Assembly: GCA_958430865.1 (NCBI GenBank)
Contig: CAUDNR010002879.1
Coordinates: 10,368-26,344, forward strand
Direction of reading: 5' to 3'
Length of the DNA: 15,977 nucleotides
From: Entrophospora sp. SA101
Lineage: Eukaryota > Glomeromycota > Glomeromycetes > Entrophosporales > Entrophosporaceae
Below the pieces are notes generated by a model. The model saw only the letters and a list, made by a program, of their open reading frames with translations, searched no databases and had not been told where the DNA came from. Numbering within the stretch: position 1 is the first letter of the stretch; each line of letters opens with the position of its first letter. Of this stretch, positions 1 through 8,057 are shown one piece after another. A program made the position numbers and the translations under genes.

Positions 1-2
1 AT

Positions 3-302
3 GAACAAGAAATAGTCGAAGTTCCAATCTCGGAACCATTTAACTCATTTTTAAATCTTAACACTCACGACACCATCTCACCTTTAAATATCAAGATGTA
101 CACTTGTCCAAATTGTCATACTCCAAATTCAGTTAATGTTGTTAAAAATGATGATAATAATTCAGCTAATGGTGATTATTATACTTGTTTATCTCACGGA
201 AATTATGGTTGTGGATGGAAAGGTGAACATCAACCAAATGAAGAAAATATAGCAAAACATGTATTTTCAATTATTGGATTTAAACCATTAATAATTAATT
301 AA
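3..302 (+). CDS. C-terminal part of a zinc-ribbon-like protein (5' end outside window)
   Basis: The reading frame is open from base 3 to the TAA at 300-302. The first Met (base 96) is therefore probably internal, and the gene begins upstream of the window. Counting from that Met, cysteines at 4, 7, 31 and 39 (with His34) form a C-x2-C ... C-x7-C pattern. A Tyr-Tyr-Thr-Cys just before the second pair and a Gly-Cys-Gly-Trp at its end recall zinc-ribbon folds such as the TFIIS C-terminal type. The loop between the pairs is Asn/Asp-rich, as is common in AT-rich fungal genomes. Seen: the open frame and the cysteines. Inferred: zinc binding. The family is not recognised, and a nucleic-acid or protein-binding role would be a guess. 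Confidence 0.6.
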   Translation, partial: EQEIVEVPISEPFNSFLNLNTHDTISPLNIKMYTCPNCHTPNSVNVVKNDDNNSANGDYYTCLSHGNYGCGWKGEHQPNEENIAKHVFSIIGFKPLIIN

Positions 303-356
303 TGTGTTTTTGCTTATCCGTTTATATGAATTAATTTACAATTTTTTTTTGGATAA

Positions 357-379
357 AATAAAGAAAATGCTGTAATAAA
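357..379 (+). terminator. Putative poly(A) signals of the first gene
   Basis: Two AATAAA hexamers (357-362 and 374-379) lie 55-77 bases after the stop codon at 300-302, in an AT-rich 3' region. Position and sequence fit a cleavage/polyadenylation signal. In DNA this AT-rich the hexamer is also common by chance. Confidence 0.35.
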
Positions 380-438
380 TAAAATTGATTAATATTAATA
401 TCGTAAATATGTAAAGACAACATTTATTACATTCCAAA

Positions 439-680
439 ATGCTCTTTTATCTAAAATTACTGAAACTTTTATTTTATGACTTTATTGCATTATTATGTTT
501 CATTTATATGTGGAAAAGAGTAATTATCAAGGTGTGGGAAATCCCTCGGGTAGGAAAATATAGTGAAAACGACCGTATACAAGTAAAAGTAGATATCTAT
601 TAAGTGGTAATGATATATTATGTAGAGAAAAAACAGCATTGAAGAACTTGAAAAGAGGTTATAAAGTTATTCTATATTAA
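439..680 (+). pseudogene. Possible broken small gene with hydrophobic N-terminus
   Basis: An ATG at 439 opens a 54-codon frame to the TAA at 601-603. It starts with a strongly hydrophobic stretch (Leu/Phe/Ile/Tyr-rich, about residues 2-24) that could be a signal anchor or membrane segment, followed by a charged stretch containing WEIPRVGKYSENDR. A second frame overlaps its end and runs to the TAA at 678-680, also with protein-like composition (contains LCREKTALKNLKRGYK). One frameshift near base 600 would join them. Both pieces look more protein-like than random AT-rich translation, but I do not recognise a family. It may be a pseudogene, two exons, or chance. Confidence 0.3.
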
Positions 681-1055
681 ACGCGGCAAATAGAAAGCAG
701 ACAAAGGAAAATAAACATTTTGGAAATAGTCTTGAAATTATAATTGATCGTCACGTACGATCATTTTAAGTTTGTATAGAAGTATAAAATTTTTCATCAT
801 CATTAAGTGTCACACAGAATTGTTCATTAATTAACAATTCGTCCAAGAATGTACATAATAAAAAGCGGAGGATACTAACCAAATTTGCTTATCGAACATC
901 TTTGCTTAAAGAAAAAAAGTTTACTATGGGGATGCTATAGACCAAATGTCGATTATTCATAGCCAGATCGCCAATTTTATTATTTTGCTGTTATTCAATT
1001 AATTTCATTGTTTATTAAGAGGATTAGTAATGAATCACAAGGTAGCCTGCCGTGA
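681..1055 (+). other. No clear gene; open coding-like stretches in two frames
   Basis: A frame ending at a TAA near 767 and one running from about 791 to a TAG near 941 are each open for roughly 35-51 codons and contain basic, polar residues (for example NKKRRILTK). Neither has a convincing start or splice signals. They could be decayed continuation of the 439-680 remnant. Nothing else is seen here. Confidence 0.2.
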
Positions 1056-1386
1056 ATGAGTCAGAGCATCCCAAGTCTGTTAAATATAATACAAAAGGTA
1101 TGTAAAGGTTGACAATGGAATCTTTGATAATAATATTTTACAGGGCATGAATAATATATTCGATTTCAAGATGCCGACTAATTTGGCTTTACCAATTATA
1201 AAGAATAAAAGAAATTTTCATTCAATAATAAAAATAATAACGCGAGCCGGGATTATTATAACACATTATTTGATACTTCCCAATGTTAAATTTGAGCAAA
1301 TACGTTCGTATAATGAAAAACATTATGGCTCAATATTTTCTCAAAATCACTTATTTCTATTTATAGAAATAGAATCAATGGAATAG
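1056..1386 (+). CDS. Small two-exon gene, hypothetical 94-aa protein
   Basis: Exon 1 (1056-1097) starts at an ATG immediately preceded by an in-frame TGA and codes for MSQSIPSLLNIIQK. A 46-bp intron (1098-1143) begins GTATGT and ends TTTTACAG; reading through it would hit a stop after four codons. Splicing in phase 0 joins exon 2 (1144-1386), which is open for 80 residues to the TAG. The product is basic and rich in Ile/Asn, with an aliphatic segment around ITRAGIIITHYLILP and no cysteine. No domain is recognised. The phase-compatible splice and the stop-bounded start support a real gene; the short intron and AT-rich composition are cautions. Exon 2 alone, from the Met at 1147, is the fallback. 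Confidence 0.4.
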
Positions 1387-1654
1387 TGATTTTATTTTTA
1401 GCACCAAACAAATATGTTTCATCTCATCGATAATACACTTTTAATTTTATTAAAGAAATTTGATCAATTATCTGATATCTAATTGAATATTACTATTAGC
1501 AAAACATTAGTATACTTTGTAATCATAATACTTTCATCATTTCCGTATTCATGTATTTTATCATAACCATCGTCTTTGCTTTCTTCTTTTCTTCCTTAAT
1601 TATTTCTTTTAGAATTATTGGTGAATATCAAGGCTGGTTGCGTAACCCTAAACA

Positions 1655-1706
1655 AAACTTTAATATTAGTCACTTTTGGCGAAACCAAAACTAGTGAATA
1701 AAGTTT
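1655..1706. repeat. Imperfect inverted repeat (hairpin)
   Basis: The left arm (1655-1679, starting AAACTTTA and ending TTTTGG) pairs imperfectly with the right arm (1685-1706, starting CCAAAACTAGTG and ending AAAGTTT) around a 5-base loop. The inner TTTTGG/CCAAAA and outer AAACTTT/AAAGTTT blocks match exactly; the middle needs small gaps. Confidence 0.45.
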
Positions 1707-1744
1707 CGTCAGCTGACTAACAGGAAATGCGGACAAATTTTACT

Positions 1745-1785
1745 AGGATTATCCTATTACTATACGAGATGAAATAGGATAATCT
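1745..1785. repeat. Inverted repeat with 12-bp perfect arms
   Basis: GATTATCCTATT at 1747-1758 is the exact reverse complement of AATAGGATAATC at 1773-1784, separated by 14 bases. It lies 40 bases after the 1655-1706 hairpin, so the two may belong to one degenerate foldback element. Confidence 0.55.
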
Positions 1786-2219
1786 ATGCGGGTTATATAA
1801 GGACTCCGGATTATTATAATTGAGGTAACATCCAGGTTATATATTAGTAAATTTTAGAAAACTACATATCAAAATTAAAAGTTTCACCCATATGAGACAT
1901 GTGACTTCATGTGTAACCATTGAAATACATTTTTATCTAAAGAACTAAGAAAACCATATTAATATAGTTGTTGATGTTTTTTAAATAAACCCATATCTGA
2001 ACAATAATTTAGTGTTAGGATTAGTAATAAGAAGAGTCATTAGAAAATTTACTTAAATGGAAAAGAACATAAAACTTTTTATATTAATATCAATTACAAT
2101 TTAACCCTTGCCTATTTTTCTATTATAAATTTTTTTGCTTTACCAATAATTTCATATTGATATGACATAAAATTGCTTTACCTGATTTTGGATATGACTT
2201 AGAGTAAAAATTTTCTACT

Positions 2220-2601
2220 ATGCCCAAAATAGTCACACCACTTATTACCAAATTTTCATTAGCAAAAAAACTTATTCAAAAATCAGATGTTAATTATAAT
2301 AATCCGGTTTTCCGATGAAAAAATAGTAATAATAGGAACCGAATTTATGTTGCAACCGGTTTCAACCTCTATTCGTTATCTGATTTATCTTTTTAACATT
2401 TCTAGCTTTTCCCAAATGTGCAGTTTGCTGTTAGCAATGTATTTATTGCTGATTGCTTACAAAAAATATGATGATGGTGGTTTTTTTGAACTGAATTTTG
2501 TAATTTGTTCTATTACGTGTTTAGAAGATCTTTCACTAAACAAGAAAGATCATCTTGTGCCAAATTTCATTTTTGATAGTAAAATCGTGCAACTTCAATA
2601 A
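2220..2601 (+). CDS. Uncertain coding region: two overlapping frames
   Basis: Two readings compete. The longer is a 104-codon ORF from the ATG at 2287 to the TAA at 2599-2601, with hydrophobic segments, FSDEKIVIIGTEF near its start and a run of Leu/Met around residue 50. The other starts at the ATG at 2220 and gives 32 polar, more typical residues (MPKIVTPLITKFSLAKK at its start) before a TGA at 2316-2318. It then stays protein-like in the same frame with several stops, as a decayed gene would. I favour the second as the ancestral frame, but cannot decide. The end of the 2287 ORF runs into the left arm of the hairpin element at 2581-2744, so its last codons are probably not ancestral coding sequence. 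Confidence 0.22.
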
Positions 2602-2744
2602 AGCTTTTTTTTTATTAATATTAATAAAACTGAAAAAAAACTATTTCATTGTTGCTTAGTTTCTAAAGATTGCAAAAATAGAGAGTTTTTTCAATTTTAT
2701 TAATAAAAAAAAAATGCCTTAGTGGTTTGAAGTTGCACAATTTT
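2581..2744. mobile_element. Small foldback/MITE-like hairpin (about 160 bp)
   Basis: The left arm from 2581 (AAAATCGTGCAACTTCAA, then a T-run and ATTAATA) is the reverse complement, with few mismatches, of the right arm ending near 2744 (TTGAAGTTGCAC at 2727-2738, preceded by an A-run and TTATTAATA). The arms are over 50 bp with a short central spacer. No clear target-site duplication is visible, so exact ends are uncertain. Inferred to be a nonautonomous foldback transposon. Confidence 0.55.
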
Positions 2745-3467
2745 TTTGATGTATATATATATTCATCATATCCTCTCATTATTAATTTATTTTTTTGAAT
2801 TAAAAAAGGAAAAGGGAAAAAGACATTTTTATTTTTATTTTTATTTTTATTTTTTGGATATCTTTAGATGACCTGCATCATATGTATAAAATATTGTGCG
2901 CGCAGCGACCAATATCATGACATCCTGGATGTCACTGAAATTGTCCAATTTCGATGTTATCGGACGATCACTATTAAGCTATTCTTTCAAATGTCACTGT
3001 TTATTAAAGTTTAATTATATGATTTAATTATATCTTATAGAAATGTTGCATAAATAGTATATCAATCATACTGACGTCATTTTGTACCTAAAATAACAAA
3101 GCAACCAAATATAGCTTAATAGTGCTGTCTGCCCGATAATAAATCGATAATAACAAAAATTTGTTTTGGAAAAAAAAAATATGCTGTGATATGTTTTTTT
3201 AAAATTATGGTCATATGATTTTTATTGATCTTTACACATATTCGTCAATTATAAAAACATACTATCAACCATTAATTAATATTTTTTCTTTAAATATTAT
3301 TACATGAAGAGAAGAGAATTTGAAATTTATTATTATTAATTAAAACTTTGGGATGGGGTGTCTGGGTACAAAATTTTGATTGGCTAATTAGGGATAAATA
3401 TTTCGTTATTAATAAAATATTAAATACATTTAAATGATAAATAAATAAATCTATGATAAATTACCAA
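2745..3467. other. Noncoding stretch with short palindromes
   Basis: No gene is seen. It holds a (TTTTTA)n microsatellite, a 17-base palindrome TGACATCC-T-GGATGTCA at 2918-2934, and a CRE-like TGACGTCA at 3072-3079. The 3' side of the minus-strand RRM gene begins at its right edge; ATAAATAAATAAA-type motifs around 3436-3450 could serve its minus-strand 3' region only if read as their complement, so no poly(A) signal is assigned. Confidence 0.4.
2826..2856. repeat. (TTTTTA)n microsatellite
   Basis: About four to five copies of a T5A hexamer in tandem, ending in a longer T run. Confidence 0.8.
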
Positions 3468-4482
3468 TCACTCCGCTTTTTTAATAAAGCTTGGATTTCT
3501 TTTCTTTGTTTTTGCCATACAAATTGACAATTTTATTCCTTCAATGAAAAAGAATCCTCTCTCGATAGCAGTATCATATGATGTCTTATTTGCGAACGTT
3601 ACAAATGCACATCTCTTAATAATCCAATTATTTATTTTTATGGGAGGAAGAGTATGCGAGAAATAAATGTTAGCAAACATAAACCAGATTGTGTGAAAAA
3701 GTTTAAAGTGGAAACAAAGAAAATTTATACCTTATTATATATGCAGTCAATTTCAACAACGCTTCCAAATTGTTCTTCCAATGTTGACTCTAACCTTGAT
3801 TTAGGTATAGTATGCAAAAGATTACCAACAAATGCGCGGTTATCTATTAACAATTTAAAATTTTAATTTTTATTTGTTTTTTGAATTATTTTTCTACAAG
3901 GGATCAAAAAAAATCCAAAACATATAAATACCTAATTTTTGTTGTTCCGGATAAATCCATTCAGTATCTTCATTTACACTTAAATCAATCAAGTTATCTG
4001 CCAGAACATCACTATTATCCGTTGTAGAATCATCTGAAGAATCAGAATTATCTATAATATAATTTAAACATTTTGAATTTTTCTCTACTAATTTAAAAAT
4101 AAAAATAAAAAAACTCTTATTTCTTTATTTCTTAGCAAAGTTATAAAAAACTTTACCATCACTGCTACCCTGATTGTTACCGAAGCTTAGAAAATTAAAT
4201 TGTTGGGGTGATATTGGTGGTGGTAAATTATTATGTTTTTGTGTTGGGGGTTTTGGTGGTAAATTTTCTTGAAGATTTGATCTTGATGGATGTTGTCTTA
4301 AATTTTTCCTTAAATGTTCTGCTGATATTCGTTGCTGCTGCTGCTGCTGTCGTGGGTGTAGTTGCTGTTGTGGCTCAGGCTGTTGCTGTAGCAGTTGTTT
4401 TATATCTTCTACTGTTGTTGACTGTTTTTGTTGTGGTGGTAGCCATGATTGTTTTTCTATTTCTTCTACAGCTAATAAATTT

Positions 4483-4535
<53 letters not shown>

Positions 4536-4730
4536 TTGTGCTTGTGCTGGAGTTAATAGTCTAAATAGCTGGAGTAATTCTTGTTGGGCCTTGATCAAAT
4601 TGTCTTGTAGTTCAGCTATTTTTTCATTTTTTGACGCTAATAAACCATCTTTTTGTTTCACTTGACTATTTAAAAAATCACAATTTTTACAAGTATTATT
4701 ATGATTATTATTGTAATGACGAGGCGACAT
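3468..4730 (-). CDS. PolyQ protein with coiled coil and C-terminal RRM, four exons
   Basis: Exons on the minus strand are 4730-4157, 4087-3932, 3843-3731 and 3614-3468. The introns of 69, 88 and 116 bp are all GT...AG; phases (1, 1, 0) match at every junction, giving 329 residues. The last intron has a single AG, at its acceptor, and a GCTAAC branch-like motif. The start at 4730 (MSPRHYNNN) follows an A-rich leader; an upstream in-frame Met would add an unlikely hydrophobic extension. Layout: Asn/His start with a CKNC pair; charged heptad-like coiled coil (about residues 20-55); Q19; Gln/Pro-rich stretch with more short Q runs; acidic Asp/Ser linker (about 193-243); RRM (about 245-325) with RNP2 AFVGNL and RNP1 RCAFVTF, which follows directly after the last junction; basic tail TKKR. 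RRMs bind RNA; the layout suggests an RNA-binding regulator or granule-forming protein (inference). The first acceptor could also lie 3 bases later. Confidence 0.8.
4482..4538 (-). repeat. CAG/CAA microsatellite encoding Q19
   Basis: Nineteen consecutive Gln codons on the minus strand, mostly alternating CAG and CAA, so the DNA repeat is a hexamer in plus-strand form (TTGCTG)n. It lies inside exon 1 of the RRM gene. Alternating codons usually make such tracts less prone to slippage than pure CAG. Confidence 0.9.
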
Positions 4731-5047
4731 ATTTTTTTTTAAAAATAAAAAAAAGTTGTAACACTTGAACATAATGGACATTCTTGTTGATCGTAACGTG
4801 ATTATTGAGAATTGATCTGTGTACCGTTTTACGAATATATTGAGTACATTGTACAGCCAGCTAATAAAATGTAGGTCTTTCTCAATATATATGACCATTC
4901 AAGAAAACAAGACATTCTAATGTTCTAATGGTTAAAACTAAGAATAATTCGCTAAGCAAAAAAAAAATTCTTATTGCAAAACTTCATAGTGACACAAACT
5001 AAGGCTTTTTAGTCCGAAGATTCTTTAGTAAATGGGGGCTGGGAGAC
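4731..5047. other. Upstream region of the minus-strand RRM gene
   Basis: This is the putative 5' leader and promoter side of the RRM gene: an A/T-rich run directly before its ATG, then mixed sequence. In-frame codons continue upstream to 4898 but translate to unlikely hydrophobic sequence. No definite TATA box or other site is assigned. Confidence 0.35.

Positions 5048-5080
<33 letters not shown>
5048..5080. repeat. (ATA)11 microsatellite
   Basis: Eleven perfect tandem ATA triplets. Confidence 0.9.
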
Positions 5081-5084
<4 letters not shown>

Positions 5085-5794
5085 TTATGTAAATATTAAA
5101 TTTGGTCAGAAGACCTCGGAACCGGTTTACCCCAAATAACAGTAGTACAGCTCGAGTCATCTGGTCCTGACCGCATATTGATCAGCAGAAAGATTTCGTG
5201 ACAAATTTAACACAAAAAAAACATTTTACTTGATTTTCTGGATTTATAATTGGAGTTTTAGTTGGTTTGTTGTTTAACCATTATCTTCTGGCTTTCTTTT
5301 TTGCTTGTGCAGCTAGTTCGTAGTATATTTCCCAAGTAAACAGAATGATTTACAGGATACTTATAATTCATTCTGAAGAACGACTGCGATTTAGAATCTA
5401 ACTAAATCTGTATCCATCAACTTTACTTCACTATCACTATCGTGAAATAATAATTTGTAGATCATGGAAAGCTTGTCAGAAGATAAGAAAAAAATCAACA
5501 CGGAAATATTTCAAGAGTTCAATTTAATAGTTACTCAATCAACGTAATGAACCAATAAAAATAATTAACTCACGGAAATTGTCATGAAGGATTATAATTT
5601 ACGTCATTTATTTAATTCTAAATTCTATTTAAAAGAAAGAATTTAAAATCATTCATTCGCTTCAAGGTTGGGTGACGAAAATATTTTGGAGTGTAAAAGT
5701 ATCTCGTCAAATGGGGCACATGTGACGAAAAATGACAAAAGATAAAGTCAAAACTCAAATTATGATAAAGATGACAAAAATACAAAATTCGATT
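5081..5794. other. No clear gene; GC-richer patch and short open frames
   Basis: Bases 5101-5210 are clearly less AT-rich than the surroundings (CTCGGAACCGG, CAGCTCGAGTCATCTGG), like a fragment of a dispersed repeat. On the minus strand about 5278-5416 is open in one frame, and an overlapping frame gives WEIYYELAAQAKKKARR then a stop, faintly like the C-terminal helix of an HMG box; too short to call. On the plus strand 5464-5547 is a 27-aa charged ORF starting MESLSEDKKK. None is supported well enough to list as a gene. Confidence 0.3.
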
Positions 5795-6004
5795 TTATTT
5801 AGATTTAATTAAAACAAAATTTAATTTTAAACATTTTTTTACATCGTAAATCATGTTTCTTAGTTGGATACTTGATTTTTGTACACAAAGTTTAGTAGGA
5901 ATAGATGTTGGTTTCATAACTTCAAAATCTGTAGAATCATCTGATAATTCTGATTGTTGAAATGTTTCTTCATTTACTATTTTAATGGTGTAACCATACA
6001 TCAT
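5795..6004 (-). CDS. Hypothetical 69-aa protein or terminal exon
   Basis: An open frame from two adjacent Met codons to the TAA at 5795-5797. The sequence is polar and protein-like, with an acidic stretch SELSDDSTDFE near residue 18 and a basic C-terminus. Directly upstream on the minus strand lies a good acceptor-like signal (CTTTTTATGTTAG), so this may be the last exon of a longer gene whose earlier exons I could not place. The SDDST block and its codons resemble the acidic exon of the RRM gene at 3932-4087; this may be coincidence. No domain is recognised. Confidence 0.33.
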   Translation of the reverse strand: MMYGYTIKIVNEETFQQSELSDDSTDFEVMKPTSIPTKLCVQKSSIQLRNMIYDVKKCLKLNFVLIKSK

Positions 6005-6419
6005 CTAACATAAAAAGCTGTCATTATCCTTGTCATTGAATTTTATATTATTATTATGATAATAAATCCATCTTTAACCTAATCCCGTGTGTAATTATTT
6101 TTTTTTTTCCATATTTTATATTTGTCTCAATTTTTTTTTATTAATTTTTTCTTTTTATTTTTCTTTTTCTTTTAGCAAGTTATTTTCATTGTAAAGCGTT
6201 CCTGACTTGGTAAATAAGGGTATAACATCTAAGAGGGCACCCGCCAAGAATCGCTATCAAGGTACAATAGTGAAACTATATACTCATGGAAGTTACACTT
6301 TAGCATAAATCATTAGCACTTTAAATCGCATAAAATAAATTGTATTATTATTATATTGTGAATTGGACGTGATACCATATTTAATGATGACGACAAGACC
6401 ACAATCTTCAAGTTAATCA
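6005..6419. other. Noncoding stretch with pyrimidine tracts
   Basis: Long T and T/C runs at 6099-6175 end in CTTTTAGC, acceptor-like on the plus strand, but no matching exon is found downstream. Nothing else is supported. Confidence 0.35.
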
Positions 6420-6886
6420 TTAATTTACACTCGGATGCGATCTTATACTATCACTGCTTGATTCATTATCGCTTTCATTAATTGATTTTGTTATTCTCAT
6501 TATCATAAAGAAAATTTTCAAAGAACTTTTTTCCTCCTCAGAAGTACGTGATTTAAATGTTTTTTCCTTTTTGCAAGCAGCAGCATACTCAATACAAAGG
6601 AATGAATGAATTTAAATTTAATGGTTCTCTCCTTTATTAATAATTTACTATGCGTAACATTGGAAAAGGATTTTTCATTTAGTTGAGTGATCGATTTCTC
6701 GGCTATTTTGGGTAAATATTCTCTAAAACTAAGTTTAACGATGTTATCCAGTAGAAAAACCTTGGCCGGCTAACATTACTACCTAAATTTTGGTAATTTA
6801 TAATTGTACAACAGCATATTTGGATAAAACTGGAAGAATTATCTTTTATTTCAGGATTAAAATAATAAATTCTATATATATAATTA
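6420..6886 (-). pseudogene. Frameshifted remnant of a minus-strand gene
   Basis: Three overlapping open frames on the minus strand look like one broken protein. From about 6886 down, a frame reads through YYFNPEIKDNSSSFIQ and on across the ACTGG near 6750. From 6769 a second frame is open for 83 residues to 6518, containing DNIVKLSFREYLPKIAEKS. From 6587 a third frame runs 55 residues to the TAA at 6420-6422, beginning YAAACKKEKTFKSRTSEEEK and ending in an acidic Ser/Asp/Glu stretch. Composition is convincingly coding in the last two, with none of the runs of Ile/Phe/Tyr of random AT-rich frames. I found no clean phase-matched intron between frames 2 and 3, so a frameshift is the simpler reading. 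Family not recognised. Confidence 0.45.
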
Positions 6887-7133
6887 ATCGGGAAATTTTA
6901 CTTTCCTGCGATTTGTTGATCAGTGGACACTGGTGTTTGTGACCCTTACAAGAACATTATTGTTTGGAGACACTGGTGTCTAGGACCCCTTACAAGAACA
7001 TGGACACTAGCGTCTGCGATTTTTACAAAATATTGTTATTTGTGGACATTGGTGACTGTGACTTTTGAGTTTGTTGTATATTTATGGTGTAGAGACATCA
7101 GTGCCTGTGGTGTACATGTTGCTTGTGGACACT

Positions 7134-7595
7134 AGTGTCTGTGAATCTTACAAGATTGCATAAGATGTAGGGACACCAGTGTCCGTGGTGCACATGCTTA
7201 TTTGTGGGCACTGGTGTCTGTGACTTTTGAGATTGCATATTATGTAGGGACACCAGTGTCCATGGTGCATGTGTTATTTGCAGACACTGATATCTGTGAC
7301 TTTTGAGATTGTATATGATGTAGGGACACCAGCATCTGCGGTGCATGTGTTGCTTGCGGTCACCAGTGTCTGTGACTTGAGATCTTTATATGATGTAGGG
7401 ACACCAGTGTTCGTGATGCATGTGTCACTTGCGGACACCAGTGCTTGCGATTTTTGAGATTGTATATGATGTGGGGACACCAGTGTCCGTGGTGTAAATG
7501 TCATTTTGGACGCTGGTGTCTGTGGCTTTTGAGATTGTTATATGATGTATGGACACCAGTGTCCGTGGTGCACATGTTACTTTTTAGTCATACAG
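7134..7595. repeat. 462-bp higher-order repeat, copy 1
   Basis: Contains about six monomers (spacings 77, 76, 75, 76, 76, then 82 into the next copy) plus about 18 bases of non-repeat flank ending in TTTTTAGTCATACAG. It appears identical to copy 2 by eye. Confidence 0.9.
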
Positions 7596-8057
7596 AGTGT
7601 CTGTGAATCTTACAAGATTGCATAAGATGTAGGGACACCAGTGTCCGTGGTGCACATGCTTATTTGTGGGCACTGGTGTCTGTGACTTTTGAGATTGCAT
7701 ATTATGTAGGGACACCAGTGTCCATGGTGCATGTGTTATTTGCAGACACTGATATCTGTGACTTTTGAGATTGTATATGATGTAGGGACACCAGCATCTG
7801 CGGTGCATGTGTTGCTTGCGGTCACCAGTGTCTGTGACTTGAGATCTTTATATGATGTAGGGACACCAGTGTTCGTGATGCATGTGTCACTTGCGGACAC
7901 CAGTGCTTGCGATTTTTGAGATTGTATATGATGTGGGGACACCAGTGTCCGTGGTGTAAATGTCATTTTGGACGCTGGTGTCTGTGGCTTTTGAGATTGT
8001 TATATGATGTATGGACACCAGTGTCCGTGGTGCACATGTTACTTTTTAGTCATACAG
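7596..8057. repeat. 462-bp higher-order repeat, copy 2
   Basis: A directly adjacent copy, offset exactly 462, with no difference found by eye. The TTTTTAGTCATACAG at its end continues into unique sequence at 8058, so this is the original right edge of the array. Confidence 0.9.

Larger units (their letters stand above)
1387..2219. other. Noncoding AT-rich stretch with inverted repeats
   Basis: No convincing gene on either strand. The less AT-rich part, 1620-1830, carries two inverted repeats (listed separately), a perfect GTCAGCTGAC palindrome at 1708-1717 and a TATATAAGG-like motif near 1795. This looks like a remnant of a mobile element or a structured intergenic segment. Confidence 0.4.
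6925..8057. repeat. Minisatellite of about 76-bp monomers with GGACAC/GTGTCC boxes
   Basis: Each monomer carries two near-palindromic boxes, GGACAC-CA-GTGTCC and, about 35-40 bases later, its approximate reverse complement GGACAC-TG-GTGTCT, followed by TGTGACTTTTGAGATTG and TATATGATGTA. Clear monomers start at 7171, 7248, 7324, 7399, 7475 and 7551 and again 462 bases further on; an older, degenerate series lies at 6925, 6967, 7002, 7043 and 7093. GC content is far above the surroundings. All long frames here on both strands are by-products of the repeat. The repeat type is directly visible; any function (for example recombination or chromatin) is unknown. Confidence 0.9.

Noticed and set aside
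3654..3866. Plus-strand 70-codon ORF
   Set aside because: It lies antisense to exon 3 and the last intron of the RRM gene, whose phase-matched splicing and RNP motifs explain this DNA better.
4208..4564. Plus-strand 118-codon Val/Leu/Ala-rich ORF
   Set aside because: It is the antisense shadow of the polyQ/Pro-rich exon: CAG/CAA codons read on the other strand become a Val/Ala-type run.
4731..4898. N-terminal extension of the polyQ exon to the Met at 4898
   Set aside because: The extension translates to hydrophobic, aromatic-rich sequence typical of AT-rich noncoding DNA; the Met at 4730 begins the polar protein sequence.
5281..5350. HMG-box fragment on the minus strand (YYELAAQAKKK)
   Set aside because: Only one short helix-like segment is visible, with stops on both sides and an overlapping open frame; not enough to call the family.
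5795..6004. Homology of this ORF to the acidic exon of the RRM gene
   Set aside because: The shared stretch is about 15 bases plus similar acidic composition; flanking residues do not align, so chance is likely.
7134..8057. CRISPR-array appearance (short palindromic repeats at regular spacing)
   Set aside because: The spacers are themselves repeated, the repeats are diverged, the setting is eukaryotic and no cas gene is present.
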